A stretch of 64,000 nt of DNA. Source: Desulfuromonas thiophila (GTDB lineage Bacteria; Desulfobacterota; Desulfuromonadia; Desulfuromonadales; Desulfuromonadaceae). Under the pieces are notes generated by a model that saw only the letters and a list, made by a program, of their open reading frames with translations, made no database searches and was not told the DNA's origin. Location: the NCBI RefSeq assembly GCF_900101955.1, contig NZ_FNAQ01000001.1, positions 1 through 64,000 of the forward strand, in the 5' to 3' direction. The translations under genes were made by a program, and so were the position numbers. Below, piece after piece: positions 55,930 through 64,000 of the stretch. Numbering within the stretch: position 1 is the first letter of the stretch; each line of letters begins with the position of its first letter.

Positions 55930-57717
55930 ATGAAGCCGCCCCGTTCGAGCCGCCGCCTGCTGTGGCAGATGTATCCGGCCTTTCTCAGTCTGACCGTGCT
56001 GGCCGTGGCCCTGGGGGTCTGGTATGTGACGGCGGTGCTCAAGGAACACCAGCTGCAGGATCATGTGGTTTCCCTGCGGGCGCGCGCCGCCCTGGTGGTG
56101 CTGCAGGTGGAGGATCAGCTGCGGCGTGGCGATCTCACCGGTATTCAGCAGCTGTGCCGCCGGGCTGGCGAGCGGACCGATACGCGCCTGACGGTCATGG
56201 CCGCTGGTGGCGAGGTGCTTGGCGATAGCCAGGAAGAGCCGCAGCGCATGGAAAATCACGCCGAGCGGCCGGAGATGCGTGCCGCCCTGGCCGGCGAACA
56301 GGGCATGACAACGCGTTACAGCCGCACCCTGCAGCAGCAGATGATGTACCTGGCCCTGCCGGTGGCGCAGGATGGTCAGGTGGTGGCGGTGGTGCGTGCC
56401 GCCATGGCCATCGACGCCATTGAGGAGCGAGTGACCGAGCTGCGCCGGCGCGTCGTGGCCGGCGGGCTGGTGATTTCGCTGCTGATGGCGCTGCTGTGCC
56501 TGTGGCTGTCACGCCGGATCAGCCGGCCGCTGGAGCGGATCCGGCGCGAGGCCCAGCGTTATGCCGAAGGCGCCCTGCAGCAGCGGCTGCGGGTGTCCGG
56601 TTCCAGCGAGATCGTCGATCTGGCGCAGACCCTCAATAGCATGGCGCACCAGCTGGGCGAGCGCATCGCCACCATCGAAAAACAGCGCCATGAGCTGGAA
56701 GCGGTGCTGTCCAGTATGGTGGAGGGCGTTATCGCGGTGGATTCGCAGCAGAACCTGCTGCGCATCAACCGGGCGGCAGCGCGCCTGCTTGGAGTCGATG
56801 CCGAAGCGGCCAGCGGCCGCAACGCCGCCGAGGTGGTGCGCAAGGCCGAACTGCTGGCCGCTCTGCGCCAGACCCTCGACCGGGACAGCACCCTGGAGAA
56901 GGATGTGCTGCTGTTTTCCGACGGCGAAGAGCTGTGCCTGCAACTGCACGGCACCCAGCTGCGGGCTCAGGAGGGTCAGGTCATAGGTGCCCTGCTGGTG
57001 CTCAACGACATGACCCGCCTGCGCCGGCTGGAAACCCTGCGGCGCGATTTTGTCGCCAATGTGTCGCACGAACTCAAAACCCCCATCACCGCCATCAAGG
57101 GCTTTGTCGAAACCCTGCAGGATGGTGCCCTTGACCGGCGCGAGGAGGCCGAACGCTTTTTGCAGATTATCGAGCGGCAGGTCGAGCGCCTGTCGATCAT
57201 TATCGAGGATCTGATGAGCCTGTCGCGCATTGAGCAGGGCGAGGAACGCCACAGCTTCGTGCTGGAGGTGGCACCGGTGGCGCCGGTGGTGGCCGAGGCC
57301 ATCAACGATTGCGTTCTGCAGGCCAGTCAGCACGATATCCGGATCGACCGGCAGTGCGACGGTGACTGGCGTGTTGCCATCAACGCGCCCCTGCTGGAGC
57401 AGGCGCTGACCAATCTGCTTGACAATGCCATCAAGTACAGCAGCACCGGCGGCTGCATCCGGGTGTCCTGTCGGGCCGAGCAGAACGAGCTGGTCATTGC
57501 CGTACAGGACGAGGGCTGCGGGATTGAGGCCGAGCATCTGCCGCGGCTGTTCGAGCGTTTCTACCGGGTCGACAAGGCCCGCAGCCGCAAGGCCGGCGGC
57601 AGCGGTCTGGGCCTGGCCATCGTCAAGCACATTGTCCAGATTCATCGCGGCCAGATTCAGGTCAGCAGTCTGCCGGGGCAGGGCAGCACCTTCAGTATCC
57701 GCTTGCCACTGGCCTGA
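55930..57717 (+). CDS. phoR: Phosphate regulon sensor kinase PhoR
   Basis: A 595-residue kinase. Two membrane helices (about 15-37 and 178-198) flank a periplasmic sensor region. A HAMP segment, a PAS domain (about 255-365), a HisKA domain with His about 380 in VANVSHELKTPITAIKGF and HATPase_c motifs (NLLDNAIKYS, DEGCGIEAEHLPRLFERFYRVDK, GGSGLGLAIVKHIV) follow. ATG 55930 follows AAGGA. The large periplasmic insert is unlike E. coli PhoR but usual in these bacteria. Confidence 0.92.
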   Translation: MKPPRSSRRLLWQMYPAFLSLTVLAVALGVWYVTAVLKEHQLQDHVVSLRARAALVVLQVEDQLRRGDLTGIQQLCRRAGERTDTRLTVMAAGGEVLGDSQEEPQRMENHAERPEMRAALAGEQGMTTRYSRTLQQQMMYLALPVAQDGQVVAVVRAAMAIDAIEERVTELRRRVVAGGLVISLLMALLCLWLSRRISRPLERIRREAQRYAEGALQQRLRVSGSSEIVDLAQTLNSMAHQLGERIATIEKQRHELEAVLSSMVEGVIAVDSQQNLLRINRAAARLLGVDAEAASGRNAAEVVRKAELLAALRQTLDRDSTLEKDVLLFSDGEELCLQLHGTQLRAQEGQVIGALLVLNDMTRLRRLETLRRDFVANVSHELKTPITAIKGFVETLQDGALDRREEAERFLQIIERQVERLSIIIEDLMSLSRIEQGEERHSFVLEVAPVAPVVAEAINDCVLQASQHDIRIDRQCDGDWRVAINAPLLEQALTNLLDNAIKYSSTGGCIRVSCRAEQNELVIAVQDEGCGIEAEHLPRLFERFYRVDKARSRKAGGSGLGLAIVKHIVQIHRGQIQVSSLPGQGSTFSIRLPLA

Positions 57718-57758
57718 CCCGGCCGATCCGATCACCAGCAACGCCTCAGTAACAGGAG

Positions 57759-57790
57759 GTTGAAAAAGTCCCGTCCGGGGCTTTTTCAAC
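57759..57790. repeat. GTTGAAAAAG palindrome after phoR
   Basis: GTTGAAAAAG (57759-57768) and CTTTTTCAAC (57781-57790) flank a CCC/GGG core. It may end phoR transcripts but has the look of a dispersed palindromic element rather than a canonical terminator. Confidence 0.5.
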
Positions 57791-57830
57791 GACGCAAGCC
57801 GAAAATGTGATTTTCGTCTTGCTCACACCC

Positions 57831-57867
57831 ACGCCAGCACCCTTTTTGCGGTGCTGGCGTTTTTTTA
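57831..57867 (+). terminator. Rho-independent terminator before pstS
   Basis: ACGCCAGCACC (57831-57841) pairs with GGTGCTGGCGT (57850-57860), followed by seven T residues. It separates phoBR from the pst operon. Confidence 0.92.
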
Positions 57868-57886
57868 GCTGGTTCCTCATGTGCCG

Positions 57887-57904
57887 CTAACAGAACCGTA
57901 ACAG
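57887..57904. promoter_or_regulatory. Pho box upstream of pstS
   Basis: CTAACAG-AACC-GTAACAG; the reverse complement CTGTTAC-GGTT-CTGTTAG closely fits the PhoB binding consensus (two 7-mers, 4-bp spacer). It lies about 105 bp before the pstS start. Confidence 0.75.
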
Positions 57905-58008
57905 GCTGGCGGCACAGTAGGTCGTGATGAGGGGCAGAGGTTTGGTCGGCGCGTGGGCGGCGGTCAAAAAATGGCCTTTGCCGATGGGCACGACGATCAA
58001 GGAGAAGA

Positions 58009-59013
58009 ATGTTCATGAAACTGGCAGGGAAAAAACTCTGGAGCAAAAGCATTGCCGGCCTGATGCTGCTGGCGGGAACCGCGGCCCTGACAAGTCCGCT
58101 GCAGGCCGCCAATCTTGAGGTGGACGCCAAGCTGCCTGGCTACGAGCGCGTCCAGGGCGTCGGTGGCAATCTCAACAGCATCGGCTCCGACACCCTCAAC
58201 AACCTGATGACCTACTGGGCCGAGTCGTTCCGCGCCAAGTATCCCAACGTCAACATCCAGATCGAAGGCAAGGGCTCCAGCACCGCGCCGCCGGCCCTGA
58301 TCGAGGGCACGGCCCAGCTTGGTCCCATGTCGCGGCCGATGAAATCGAGCGAGATCGAGCAGTTTGAGGCCCGTCACGGCTTTAAGCCCACCGCCATCGG
58401 TGTGGCGCTTGATTCCCTGGGCGTGTTTGTCAACAAGGACAACCCCATCGAGTCGCTGTCGCTGCAGCAGGTCGATGCCATCTTTTCGCGTAACCGCATC
58501 GGCGGTGCCAAGGAAGACCTGCTGACCTGGGGTCAGCTGGGCCTTGGCGGCAAGTTTGCCGATCTGCCGATCAGCATGTATGGTCGCAACTCGGCTTCCG
58601 GCACCTACGGCTTCTTCAAGGAAAATGCCCTGTTCAAGGGGGATTACAAGGATACTGTGAAGGAGCAGCCGGGTTCGGCCTCGGTGGTGCAGTCGGTGAC
58701 CGAGGATCTTGGCGCCATTGGTTACTCGGGTATTGGCTACAAGACCTCGGGTGTCAAGGCCATTGCCCTGGCCCAGAAGGATGGCGCCACCGCCTATGCG
58801 CCGACCTATGAAAACGTGCTCAATGGCAGCTATCCGCTGGGCCGCATGCTCTACCTTTACGTCGCCAAGAAGCCGGGCGAGCCGCTGCCGCTGCTGACCG
58901 CCGAATTCATCAAGTTCGTGCTGTCGAAGGAAGGTCAGCAGATCGTGGTGAAGGATGGTTATCTGCCGCTGCCGGCCGATGTGGCCGCCAAGCAGCAGGC
59001 ACTGCTCAACTAG
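58009..59013 (+). CDS. pstS: Periplasmic phosphate-binding protein PstS
   Basis: A 334-residue protein with a signal peptide (cleavage near residue 33, LQAAN). Phosphate-binding elements include [38 protein letters not shown] and [23 protein letters not shown] precedes ATG 58009; an ATG at 58015 is equally plausible. It captures phosphate for the PstCAB transporter and lies downstream of a Pho box. Confidence 0.94.
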   Translation: MFMKLAGKKLWSKSIAGLMLLAGTAALTSPLQAANLEVDAKLPGYERVQGVGGNLNSIGSDTLNNLMTYWAESFRAKYPNVNIQIEGKGSSTAPPALIEGTAQLGPMSRPMKSSEIEQFEARHGFKPTAIGVALDSLGVFVNKDNPIESLSLQQVDAIFSRNRIGGAKEDLLTWGQLGLGGKFADLPISMYGRNSASGTYGFFKENALFKGDYKDTVKEQPGSASVVQSVTEDLGAIGYSGIGYKTSGVKAIALAQKDGATAYAPTYENVLNGSYPLGRMLYLYVAKKPGEPLPLLTAEFIKFVLSKEGQQIVVKDGYLPLPADVAAKQQALLN

Positions 59014-59028
59014 GGGCCCGGCCCCCGG

Positions 59029-59084
59029 GTGTTCCGCGCGAACACCCCGCTGTCCGACAGGTCCAGCCCGCGTGGCTGGACCTG
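59029..59084 (+). promoter_or_regulatory. Pair of hairpins between pstS and pstC
   Basis: Two stems: GTGTTC / GAACAC (59029-59045) and CAGGTCCAGCC / GGCTGGACCTG (59058-59084). Such intercistronic hairpins often stabilise the upstream mRNA or partially terminate, giving more PstS than permease; this role is inferred. Confidence 0.5.
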
Positions 59085-59140
59085 TTTGTCTGACAGCCCG
59101 GTCCGGTTGGCCGGCTGTCGCGTTTTTCAGGCGGTGAGGC

Positions 59141-61366
59141 ATGGACAAGAACATCCTGCGCAAGATAAGGCGCAACGACCGCATCGCGGCGCTGACCATT
59201 CGCTCAGGCGGTATGCTGGTGATTGCCAGCGTGGTGCTGATTCTGCTGCTGATCGGGCGTGAGGCCCTGCCGCTGTTTTCCCAGCCGCGGGCCACCGAGC
59301 TGTCGGCTGTGCGGCCTCAGACATTGGCGCCCGTGCTGGCCGCCGGCGTCGATGAGTATGTCGCGCTGGCCTATGTCATTGATGGCGCCGGCCACTTCAG
59401 CCTCCACGACCTGACCGACGGCAGCCTGCGTGAGCAGCTGACGGCCAACGGCCAGGACGCGCAGGATGTGGTGCGGCGGGTGCAGCCGCTGGTCGCCGAG
59501 CGTGAGCATGGCTATCTGCTGCAGTGGCAGTCGGGCCTGGTGACCCTGGAACAGCTGGGGTTCAGCCAGCACCATGACGCGCAGGCCCGGCGTCAGACCC
59601 GTGTGCGGCTGACGACCCTGGCGCGATTCGAGGCGCCGGCCGATCCTGCGGTTGCTGGCCCGTTGGCGGCGGCCAACAGTGAAAGCGGTGCGGTGCTGGC
59701 TCGGCTGGAGGCTAACGGTGACCTGCTGGTGGACCAGCAGCTGCGCCAGCGCAGTCTGCTGGGCGAGGAACGGCTGCAGCAGGTGGCGCACCGTCTCGCC
59801 CAGGTTCATCCCGACCGGCTCAGCTGTCTGGCTCTCGACCGCCAGGGCGCGCTGCTCTATGCCGGCACCGAACGGGGTGCGTTGCTGCGCTGGCGCCTGC
59901 AGGGCGAGCAGCCGCCGCAACTGCTCGACAAGATTCAGGCCTTTGCCGATGGCCGCGCCATCACGGCGCTGGCCCTGCTGCAGGGCGATACCGCGCTGGC
60001 GGTGGGCGACGCCAGCGGCCAGGTCAGCGTCTGGTTTGCGGTGCCGTCGGAGGAACAGGGTCAGCGGCATCTGGGCCATGTGCGCGATCTGTCGCGGCAT
60101 GACGGCCCGGTTCGCCAGCTGGTGCCGTCGCCGCGCGACCGCACCCTGCTGAGTCTTGATGATCGCGGGGTAATGCACCTGGATTATTCGACCAGCGAGC
60201 GGCATCTGCTGTCATTGCAGGCGGGCATGCCGCTGGTGCAGGCCCAGCTGGCACCGCGTGGCAACGCCCTGCTGGCCTTGCAGGCCGATGGCCGGGTGCG
60301 CCTGTGGCAGCTGGACAATCCGCATCCGCAGGCCAGTCTCAAAGCGCTTTTCGGCCGGGTCTGGTACGAAAACTACAGCGAGCCGGCCTGGGTCTGGCAG
60401 TCGTCGGCTGCCAGTGACGATTTCGAGGAAAAGCTGAGCCTGACACCGCTGATTTTCGGCACCTTCAAGGGCACCTTCTACGCCATGATCTTCGCCGTGC
60501 CGCTGGCCTTGCTGGGGGCGCTTTACACCAGCCAGTTCGGCAGCCACCGACTGCGCGAGCTGATCAAGCCGTCGGTCGAGATCATGGCGGCGGTGCCGTC
60601 GGTCATCATCGGTTTTCTGGCCGCGCTCTGGTTCGCGCCCCTGCTGGAACGCCAGTTTGTCGGCTTTGTGCTGGCGGTGCTGCTGATGCCGCTGTTTTTC
60701 GTGCTGTTGCTGCTGGCCTGGCAGGGGCTGCGGCGCCAGCACTGGGCGCGCCATGTCGAGCGCGGTCACGAATTTCTGGTGCTGGCGCCCTTGCTGGTGC
60801 TGGCGGTGGCGGTGGCCCTGCAACTGGGACCGCTGCTGGAAGGCTGGCTGTTTGGCGGCAACTTCAAGCAGTGGCTGTTCGAACAGGCCGGACTGCGGTA
60901 CGACGCCCGCAACAGCATTGTGATCTCCTTCGCGCTGGGTTTCGCGGTGATCCCGATCATCTTCACCATGGCGGAGGATTCCCTGTCGAATGTGCCGACC
61001 AGTCTGCGGGCCGCCTCGCTGGCCCTGGGCGCCAGCCGCTGGCAGACCGTCTGGCGAGTGGTGCTGCCCTCGGCCAGTCCGGGCATCTTTGCTGCGGTGA
61101 TGATCGGTCTGGGCCGGGCCGTCGGCGAGACCATGATTGTGCTGATGGCCACCGGTAACACGCCGATCATGGATCTGAGTCTGTTCAACGGCATGCGGCC
61201 GCTGTCGGCCAACATTGCCGTCGAGATTCCCGAGGCGCCTCACGGCGGCACCCTCTACCGGGTGCTGTTTCTCTCGGCGGTGTTGCTGTTCCTGCTGACC
61301 TTTGTTCTCAACACCGTCGCCGAGCTGGTGCGCCAGCGGCTGCGGCGGCGCTATGGCCGCTTCTGA
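59141..61366 (+). CDS. pstC: Phosphate ABC transporter permease PstC (extended form)
   Basis: A 741-residue permease. After an N-terminal membrane helix (about 25-43) comes a periplasmic insert of about 370 residues with WD40-like repeats (VGDASGQVSVWFAV, LLALQADGRVRLWQLDN). The permease domain starts near 440 (GTFKGTFYAMIFAVPLALLGALY) and contains the EAA-type loop ALGASRWQTVWRVVLPSASPGI. The usual PstC is about 320 residues; the extended version is known from other Proteobacteria, and the insert's role is unknown. Confidence 0.92.
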   Translation: MDKNILRKIRRNDRIAALTIRSGGMLVIASVVLILLLIGREALPLFSQPRATELSAVRPQTLAPVLAAGVDEYVALAYVIDGAGHFSLHDLTDGSLREQLTANGQDAQDVVRRVQPLVAEREHGYLLQWQSGLVTLEQLGFSQHHDAQARRQTRVRLTTLARFEAPADPAVAGPLAAANSESGAVLARLEANGDLLVDQQLRQRSLLGEERLQQVAHRLAQVHPDRLSCLALDRQGALLYAGTERGALLRWRLQGEQPPQLLDKIQAFADGRAITALALLQGDTALAVGDASGQVSVWFAVPSEEQGQRHLGHVRDLSRHDGPVRQLVPSPRDRTLLSLDDRGVMHLDYSTSERHLLSLQAGMPLVQAQLAPRGNALLALQADGRVRLWQLDNPHPQASLKALFGRVWYENYSEPAWVWQSSAASDDFEEKLSLTPLIFGTFKGTFYAMIFAVPLALLGALYTSQFGSHRLRELIKPSVEIMAAVPSVIIGFLAALWFAPLLERQFVGFVLAVLLMPLFFVLLLLAWQGLRRQHWARHVERGHEFLVLAPLLVLAVAVALQLGPLLEGWLFGGNFKQWLFEQAGLRYDARNSIVISFALGFAVIPIIFTMAEDSLSNVPTSLRAASLALGASRWQTVWRVVLPSASPGIFAAVMIGLGRAVGETMIVLMATGNTPIMDLSLFNGMRPLSANIAVEIPEAPHGGTLYRVLFLSAVLLFLLTFVLNTVAELVRQRLRRRYGRF

Positions 61367-61409
61367 TGGTGCTGCTCGACGCGATTCCCATCGCAGGTAA
61401 CGAGGTGTT

Positions 61410-63035
61410 ATGAAACAGTTTATCGCACGGGGCGAGCCGCAGGTGTGGCTGACGGCAGCGGCCCTGACCACCACACTGCTGATCGGCCTGACCCTGATCG
61501 GGGTGATTCTGGTCAATGGCCTGGGCACCTTCTGGCCCAAGCGGTTGACCCAGCTGGAGCTGGCCGATGGCGCGGCCGTGCTCGGCGAGGTGCTGCAGCG
61601 CGAGCCGGTGCTGGCTGGCGATGCCGAGCGGCTGCAGCTGAAGATTGGCAACCGCGATCTCTATGGCCTGGATTTTCGCTGGATCGACGAGCGTCAGGTG
61701 GTCGGCCAGTCACGGCCTGAGACCGCCGTTACGGTTGAGCGGCTGGAATACGGCAACTTCTATGGCTATCTGCAGCAGGTGGAGACGCCGCAGCAGCGTT
61801 TCGGCAGCGCGGGCACGACGCGGGATGCGGCTGAACTGGCCCAGCTGTGGCCGGTTCTGCAGAATGCCCGGCGCCAGGTCGAACAGTTGCAGCAGCAGCT
61901 CGATGCGGTGACCGCGCGGGTGACCGCCACCAGCCGTACCCTGGAGCAGCTGCAGCGCCGCCAGCGCCAGCTCGACTATCAGGCCGTGGCCGAAACCGAT
62001 CCGCGCCGGCGCCAGCTCAGCGAGCGGATGGAGGCCGTGCGCGAACAGTTTCGTCAGGTGGCGGCCGAACAGCGTGACCGGCGCTCGCAGCTGGCCGGCT
62101 ATGTCGCCCGTTTCACCGATGCCAATGGTCGGCCGGCGACCATCGAGCTGGCCCATATCGTGCGGTGCTATCAGCCCAATGGGCTCAATCTGTTCGAGCG
62201 GGCCGGGGTCTATCTGTCGAAGCTGTGGGAGCTGTTCAGCGGTGAACCGCGTGAATCCAACACCGAAGGGGGACTGTTCCCGGCCATCTTCGGCACCGTG
62301 CTGCTGATCTTCGTCATGAGCCTGTTCTCGTTCCCGCTGGGGGTGATTGCCGCCATCTATCTGCGCGAGTATGCCCGTGACGGCCTGACGGTGCGGCTGG
62401 TGCGTATCGCCGTCAACAATCTGGCCGGGATTCCTTCCATTGTTTATGGCATCTTCGGCCTGGGTTTTTTTGTCTATGGCGTGGGCGGCAGCATCGATGC
62501 GCTGTTTTTTCCCGAGGCCCTGCCGACACCGACCTTTGGTACCGGCGGTCTGCTGTGGGCCAGTCTGACCCTGGCGCTGCTGACCGTGCCGGTGGTGATC
62601 GTTACCACCGAAGAGGCCCTTGGCGCCATTCCGGCGGGTATCCGCGAGGGCTCGCTGGCGCTGGGATCAACCCGCTTTCAGACCCTGACCCGCATCCTGC
62701 TGCCGATGGCCTCGCCCGGCATCATGACCGGGCTGATCCTGTCCATGGCGCGCGCCGCCGGCGAGGTGGCGCCGCTGATGATCACCGGCGTGGTCAAGCT
62801 GGCGCCGGCGCTGCCGCTGGACGGCCAGTTTCCCTTTTTTCACCTTGAGCGCAAGTTCATGCACCTGGGCTTTCATATCTATGACATTGGTTTTCAGTCG
62901 CCCAATGTCGAGGCGGCCCGGCCGATGGTGTTTGTCACCACGCTGCTGCTGGTGCTGATTGTGCTGCTGATGAGCGGGCTGGCCATCCGGCTGCGCAACC
63001 GGATGAAGAAGAAATACACATTCGGCACCTTTTAG
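61410..63035 (+). CDS. pstA: Phosphate ABC transporter permease PstA (extended form)
   Basis: A 541-residue permease. A membrane helix (about 15-35) is followed by a periplasmic insert with a long coiled coil (about 145-215, [21 protein letters not shown]). The permease domain begins near 290 ([23 protein letters not shown]) and has the EAA loop [22 protein letters not shown]. Like PstC it exceeds the normal length (about 290), so both subunits carry matching periplasmic additions. Confidence 0.92.
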   Translation: MKQFIARGEPQVWLTAAALTTTLLIGLTLIGVILVNGLGTFWPKRLTQLELADGAAVLGEVLQREPVLAGDAERLQLKIGNRDLYGLDFRWIDERQVVGQSRPETAVTVERLEYGNFYGYLQQVETPQQRFGSAGTTRDAAELAQLWPVLQNARRQVEQLQQQLDAVTARVTATSRTLEQLQRRQRQLDYQAVAETDPRRRQLSERMEAVREQFRQVAAEQRDRRSQLAGYVARFTDANGRPATIELAHIVRCYQPNGLNLFERAGVYLSKLWELFSGEPRESNTEGGLFPAIFGTVLLIFVMSLFSFPLGVIAAIYLREYARDGLTVRLVRIAVNNLAGIPSIVYGIFGLGFFVYGVGGSIDALFFPEALPTPTFGTGGLLWASLTLALLTVPVVIVTTEEALGAIPAGIREGSLALGSTRFQTLTRILLPMASPGIMTGLILSMARAAGEVAPLMITGVVKLAPALPLDGQFPFFHLERKFMHLGFHIYDIGFQSPNVEAARPMVFVTTLLLVLIVLLMSGLAIRLRNRMKKKYTFGTF

Positions 63036-63055
63036 GCGTGCCGCGGGAGGAGTGC

Positions 63056-63832
63056 ATGACGGCAACCGATCCGCTGAGCGATATCATCATCGATGTCGCC
63101 CACCTCAATTTCTATTACGGCAATTCCCAGGCGCTGTTCGACCTGAACCTGACCTTTCCGCGTCGCCAGGTGACGGCGCTGATCGGACCGTCGGGCTGTG
63201 GCAAGTCGACCTTTCTGCGCTGTCTCAACCGCATGAACGATCTGGTGGACGTGGCCCGCATGGAGGGCAGCATCCGCCTTGATGGCACCGAGATCAACTC
63301 CGGCGAGCTCGATGTCATCGAATTGCGCCGCCGGGTGGGCATGGTGTTCCAGAAGTCGAACCCCTTTCCCAAGTCGATCTACGAAAACGTGATCTACGGC
63401 CTGCGCATTGCCGGCATCAACGACAAGCATGTGCTCGATGAAACCGTCGAACGCAGCCTGAGGGGCGCGGCCCTGTGGGACGAGGTCAAGGACCGCCTGC
63501 ACGAATCGGCTCTCGGCATGTCGGGCGGCCAGATGCAGCGGCTCTGTATCGCCCGCGCCATCGCCGTCAATCCCGAGGTGATCCTGATGGACGAACCCTG
63601 CAGCGCTCTTGATCCCAAGTCGACGGCGCGGGTGGAGGATCTGATCAAGGAGTTGCGCGACCAGTTCACCATCATCATCGTCACCCACAACATGCAGCAG
63701 GCGGCGCGGGTGTCGGATTACACGGCTTTTTTGTTCGAGGGCCTGCTGATCGAGTTCGACAAGACCAGCAAGCTGTTCGTCAAGCCGCGCCACCAGCAGA
63801 CCGAGGACTATATCACCGGCCGTTTCGGCTAG
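63056..63832 (+). CDS. pstB: Phosphate ABC transporter ATPase PstB
   Basis: A 258-residue ATPase. Walker [21 protein letters not shown]-loop [15 protein letters not shown], signature [18 protein letters not shown] (Met replaces the usual Gln), Walker [16 protein letters not shown] and H-loop VTHNM. The RCLNRMND string is diagnostic of PstB. GGGAGGAG precedes ATG 63056. It powers phosphate import with PstS, PstC and PstA. Confidence 0.96.
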   Translation: MTATDPLSDIIIDVAHLNFYYGNSQALFDLNLTFPRRQVTALIGPSGCGKSTFLRCLNRMNDLVDVARMEGSIRLDGTEINSGELDVIELRRRVGMVFQKSNPFPKSIYENVIYGLRIAGINDKHVLDETVERSLRGAALWDEVKDRLHESALGMSGGQMQRLCIARAIAVNPEVILMDEPCSALDPKSTARVEDLIKELRDQFTIIIVTHNMQQAARVSDYTAFLFEGLLIEFDKTSKLFVKPRHQQTEDYITGRFG

Positions 63833-63907
63833 AAACGCCACGGCGCTGTCCCGAACCGGCAGGGCGGCACGGCGGGCGAGTGGCCGGCAGAAAGGAGCGC
63901 AAGGCTT

Positions 63908-64000
63908 ATGGCAGTACATCTGCAACAGGAATTGGCGGCCCTCAAGCGTCAGATCCTTACCCAGAGCGCGCTGGTGGAGGATAGCGTGCAGCGCGCCATC
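63908..64000 (+). CDS. phoU: PhoU (N-terminal part, cut by window end)
   Basis: The first 31 codons (MAVHLQQELAALKRQILTQS, then ALVEDSVQRAI) match the start of PhoU, the negative regulator linking the Pst transporter to PhoR. AAAGGAG lies upstream. The gene continues beyond 64000. Its place after pstB supports the call. Confidence 0.85.
   Translation, partial: MAVHLQQELAALKRQILTQSALVEDSVQRAI

Overview
The window is GC-rich Gram-negative DNA that reads like a strict anaerobe of the Desulfuromonadales/Geobacterales type (Pelobacter, Desulfuromonas). The basis is gene content: rubrerythrin, an encapsulin with encapsulated ferritin, a double-cubane-cluster protein pair, corrinoid methyltransferases with a RACo-type activator, long PstC/PstA permeases, and Tat, LPS and sigma-54 regulator genes. 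Species assignment is an inference; no rRNA or tRNA gene was seen.

Left part, 1-12.9 kb. An IS element enters from the left edge and truncates a gene (1-319). A modD-tatABC run follows (0.5-2.7 kb). A leftward envelope operon (10.0 to 2.9 kb) encodes a methyltransferase, an LPS-kinase-like protein, a PAP2 phosphatase, two LtaS/OpgB-like phosphoglycerol-transferase-type proteins and DgkA, ending in a small ORF. Next is a leftward sensor kinase/NtrC-type regulator pair.

Middle, 13-36.3 kb. A rightward MoxR-DUF58-DUF4381-VWA-VWA/TPR-BatD operon contains a 27-unit 9-bp tandem repeat. It is followed by thpR, a DUF4197 gene, a DUF523/DUF1722 gene and an encapsulin/ferritin cargo pair. An AT-rich accessory pocket (24.1-26.3 kb) carries a lipoprotein hydrolase and a predicted nuclease. 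Then come a thioesterase-nitroreductase fusion, a multi-spanning 'site-specific recombinase' family protein, an ATPase-like protein with a defective P-loop beside an MscS channel, a DUF481 barrel, and an oxidative-stress set (PerR/Fur-like, catalase, rubrerythrin).

36.3-48.5 kb is the most unusual part: one leftward run of eleven genes. In transcription order it encodes a YjiL-like activase, a YjiM-like double-cubane protein, a corrinoid protein, an MtaA-type methyltransferase, a taurine/NMT1-type ABC transporter (binding protein, ATPase, permease), a second MtaA-type methyltransferase, a RACo/RamA-type corrinoid activator, DUF1638 and a YibE/F membrane protein. A good sigma-70 promoter lies upstream. 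A 24-bp exact direct repeat flanks the run: one copy is the 3' end of the rubrerythrin gene, the other lies 12.16 kb away beyond the promoter. This is the footprint expected of an integrated island. I infer an imported, corrinoid-dependent demethylation system for an unknown methylated substrate, with two separate ATP-driven low-potential activation modules.

Right part, 48.6-64 kb. A chemoreceptor, uvrB, a beta-hydroxyacid dehydrogenase and an RsbU-type phosphatase precede a complete pho regulon, phoB-phoR-pstS-pstC-pstA-pstB-phoU (phoU cut by the window end), with Pho-box-like repeats in front of phoB and pstS.
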